This document shows positions 61,611 to 64,000 of a DNA stretch of 64,000 nt, in pieces (positions within the stretch are counted from its first letter, which is position 1; each line of letters opens with the position of its first letter). The stretch lies in contig JAZAYU010000061.1 in the NCBI GenBank assembly GCA_038501625.1, positions 3,832,303-3,896,302 of the forward strand, read 5' to 3'. The position numbers were made by a program, and so were the translations under genes. Source of the stretch: Corbicula japonica. Taxonomy: Eukaryota > Mollusca > Bivalvia > Venerida > Cyrenidae. The notes under the pieces were generated by a model. It saw only the letters and a list, made by a program, of their open reading frames with translations, was not told the DNA's origin and ran no database searches.

Positions 61611-61712
61611 GTCCCAACTAAGGTTATAATACTGAGAATGGAGACAAGTCTCAAATCTCAAGCATCTGATTAACTGAAATGGCGACCAGTCCGTTTTATA
61701 ACCTTGGAGCCT
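61611..61712. mobile_element. Family B foldback, right arm deleted
   Basis: Left arm complete; most of the right arm is lost except the terminal TTTTATAACCTTGG. Confidence 0.85.
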
Positions 61713-62095
61713 GGTTAATCTTGTGTACACATGGCTGAGTACATATACTTAGAAACTGAGCATCACCCTGACAGTGACATTCTTGATACGGGCATTTATG
61801 TTGTTGTGAGAACTATGCTGAATATGCTCATTAGTGCAGGTAGATAAACTAACACTTTACTCCATGGCAAATAACTGTTTTTCATAGGCAAACAGAGCAG
61901 ATCCAGATGAGCTATAAAATCCAGATGATCTGGATCTACACCCTTTGCACATTGGATAAAACTTTGTATATGGAGTAAAGGGTTATAAAACACTGATTTG
62001 CTAGCAGCAACCCAAGCCACTTCTCACCTAACCTTGTTAATTTCAATGACACATAATAAAGGAGAAACTCATGAAGAGATTATCCTTAACCCTTT

Positions 62096-62285
62096 CCTCC
62101 ATAGACACACCTTTATTGCGTGGGCAAAGAGTGTAGATCCAGATCAGCTGGCACATCTGTGCTGTCTGATTAGGATCTGCTCTGTTGGCTTTTTGATTCG
62201 TTAGGTTATTACTGACCAAAAGGCTGATCAGGATCTACACTGGTCGCAATTGCGAAAAAATGCTTATCTATGGAGGAACGTGTTA
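62096..62285. mobile_element. Family A MITE
   Basis: Left hairpin complete, right hairpin shortened; TTAA at both ends. Confidence 0.88.
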
Positions 62286-62557
62286 ATGTTTTATAATGAA
62301 TGGCACAATATCCTTTCTTATGTGAAAGTAATTAAACATTACGATGGGGGTAGGCAAGTTGTGCACGAACCAATCAAATTTCAAGATTTACTGGTACTAG
62401 CAGATTTATATGTTGGCTTCATGGCAGTTTCAATTTATTAGAAATATTTAAGTATAGTTCTCACACACTCTAGTGATATTCCAGTTTTTTTACCAATTTA
62501 CAAATTGTATTCATTTTTTTATTGAAGGAAAGACTATTTATGTGCAGTTCTGTGTGT

Positions 62558-62950
62558 TTAACACTTTAGACCATGGGATATGGCCCTTATCCATGGGCAC
62601 ACAGTGCCTGGAGGTTATAAAGCTGAGATTGGAAACCAGTCTCAAATCTCAAGCATATGATTGGCTGAAATGGCGACTGGTCGCCATTTCAGCCAATCAG
62701 ATGTTTGAGCTTTGAGACTGGTTTCCAATCTCAGCTTTATAACCTTCAGCCCAGTGTAGATACAGATCAGCCTGCACATCCATGCCATCTGATCAGGATC
62801 TACACTGTTTGCTTTTGATTCATTAGGTTATTTCTGACCAAGAAGTGACCAGCATAGGTCCAGATCAGATGACACAAGGTGTTCTGGCTGTTCTGGATCT
62901 ACACTGGTTGCCCAGGAATAAAACCCATATGTTTGGAGTAAAGAGATCAA
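62558..62950. mobile_element. Family A MITE with a nested family B foldback
   Basis: Diverged outer element interrupted by the foldback 62608-62752. Confidence 0.82.
62608..62752. mobile_element. Family B foldback nested in family A
   Basis: Full length; CAGTG lies on both sides, and the outer family A copy continues after it. Confidence 0.9.
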
Positions 62951-62990
62951 AGAGGAACTTCAAGGATGGCACTGTCAGAATTTCAGACTT

Positions 62991-63232
62991 TTAACCCTTT
63001 CCTGTACAGATACACCTTTATTGCTAGGGCGAACAGTTTAGATCCAGATCAGCCGGCACATCCGTGCCGTCTGATCAGGATCTTTACTGTTCGCTTTTTG
63101 ATTCATTAGGTTATTTCTGACCAAAATGCGACTAGTGCAGATCCTGATCAGACGGCACGGATGTGCCGGCTGATCTGGATCTACACTGGTCGCACATGCG
63201 TAAAAATGCGTATATATCCAGGAAAGGGTTAA
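62991..63232. mobile_element. Family A MITE, closest to consensus
   Basis: 242 bp, TTAA both ends, both hairpins almost perfect including CCGGCACATCCGTGCCGTC and its inverse. This is the best reference copy. Confidence 0.95.
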
Positions 63233-64000
63233 ACAGACTCTGTTTTGCTTTCATTCTTTGAAGGAAGGGACCTCAATCATAAAATCTTGGCTCGGGCAGC
63301 ATTGCTTTTGTTAATTATTAATTTTGTTGACATCTATTTTGTTGCGGATACTTTGCTAGCAGCTGGGGTTTCTGTTTGGTATAAAACCATCATTTATCAA
63401 GCAATTAATTTTATTACTTTCCCAGCTTACCTAAGCAAATATCACTTTGCTTAGGTGAGCAATTGTGATCAGATTTTGTCCACTATCAGTCTGACCATTA
63501 TCTGTCTGTCTAGCATATATTTGTTGAGCATCTGTGAACAGCCCTCACACTTTTGGTTGTTTTTATTAGATGTTGATTCAGTAATTAGAATTTGATTACA
63601 GCTATTGAGCAAATCTAGGTCAGTAGGTCATTAAAAAAATAGACTGGGTATACTGAAGCCTTCATCTTTCGGTGGATATTGATGAAAAACGGATGGAAAA
63701 CATTGCAGCCTACATTAGATCAAACATTGTCAGGCATTATATTTAGTCTGGTTTCTTTGAATGATGTATACATCTAGAAACTAGATTAGTAGGTAAAAAA
63801 ATGTGGGGTTGTCAAAACAGTAGTAACCAAGGTGAGTGATCAAGGCCTTTTTTAGCCATGTTTTTTTATGTGACTTTATTACCTAACACTAAATTTTAAA
63901 ACTATTCCAACATTATGATCTTTTAATAACACAATCTCTCATGCTTTCCCTAAAAATCATTTCATCTTTTGCTTTATTTCTCTTTTTTTATTTTCTCTTA
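63233..64000. other. Window end, intron of LamG2
   Basis: No exon with a LamG motif is visible. A 69-codon hydrophobic ORF (63245-63454) has no start context or splice support. Confidence 0.6.

Larger units (their letters stand above)
8204..62752. repeat. Family B: foldback MITE of about 146 bp, about 20 copies
   Basis: Each copy is close to one long palindrome: AAGGTTATAAAACTGAG, CCAGTCTCAAATCTCAAGCA, TGATTGGCTGAAATGGCGAC at the centre, then the complement. Outer ends alternate between CCCAAGG and GGCTGAAGG. Beyond those listed separately, fragments lie at 21009-21056, 42331-42382, 53060-53115 and 58126-58184. The superfamily is unclear; one copy (33357) shows a 7-bp direct repeat. Confidence 0.93.
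5840..63232. repeat. Family A: TTAA-ended double-hairpin MITE, about 240 bp, about 40 copies
   Basis: Termini are TTAACCCTTTCCTCCATA and its complement. Inside are two hairpins, each with GATCCAGATCAGCCGGCACA or its complement; the right hairpin is the inverse of the left, separated by a loop with GGTTATTTCTGACCAAAATG. TTAA at both ends suggests a piggyBac/Kolobok-type target. Besides those listed separately, decayed or partial copies lie near 5840-6005, 6596-6745, 12195-12430, 12893-13012, 13764-13993, 18678-18890, 23215-23316, 28212-28326, 37085-37230, 44064-44250, 53764-53925, 54180-54290, 61116-61346 and 61850-61985. Confidence 0.93.

Noticed and set aside
5840..63232. CRISPR-like pattern of dispersed palindromes
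   Set aside because: Copies are 240 bp, unevenly spaced, flanked by TTAA and in an intron-bearing eukaryotic gene; they are MITEs.
63245..63454. Hydrophobic 69-residue ORF near the window end
   Set aside because: No splice sites, domain or start context; AT-rich intron DNA gives such ORFs by chance.

Overview
The window is animal genomic DNA: AT-rich, with short exons bounded by GT/AG sites, long introns, and a dense load of small inverted-repeat transposons. It holds most of one plus-strand gene, a perlecan (basement-membrane heparan sulfate proteoglycan core protein, HSPG2/trol/UNC-52 family). The intron repeat families look like those of marine molluscs, probably a bivalve; that placement is inference, because no ribosomal or mitochondrial marker is present.

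Layout. (1) 581-5765 is one very long open exon of about 5.2 kb. It encodes an unusual secreted-looking polypeptide with nine two-cysteine modules, and I do not recognise it from perlecans elsewhere. (2) 6286-25640 is perlecan domain III: three laminin IV (LamB) domains, each followed by laminin-type EGF repeats, in three gene-level copies with matching exon sizes. (3) 25640-54600 is domain IV, with twelve Ig domains. (4) 54613-61462 is the start of domain V: LamG1, two EGF modules, and the first part of LamG2, which runs off the window. The 52 exons from 6286 to 61462 join with consistent reading phase at every junction and give about 2,670 residues. The 5' end (signal peptide, SEA, LDLa) and the 3' end (rest of LamG2, LamG3) lie outside.

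Introns carry two dominant short-element families. One has about 240 bp with TTAA ends and is built of two hairpins (about 40 copies including decayed ones). The other is a foldback of about 146 bp (about 20 copies), often nested inside the first. There are also TIR elements with TATA, TA, TTAA and TAA target duplications, a 49-bp minisatellite with a higher-order period, and mollusc-like long repeats.

The most interesting signals are: the nine-module exon and its two possible fates (alternative last exon with its own stop and poly(A) signal, or phase-1 cassette exon); a 78-bp in-frame tandem array that copied the end of an Ig exon together with its splice donor seven times and was then split by a 2-kb transposon; and an extra phase-1 exon rich in Tyr, Asn and basic residues inside LamG2, at a loop where related proteins carry alternative splice inserts.
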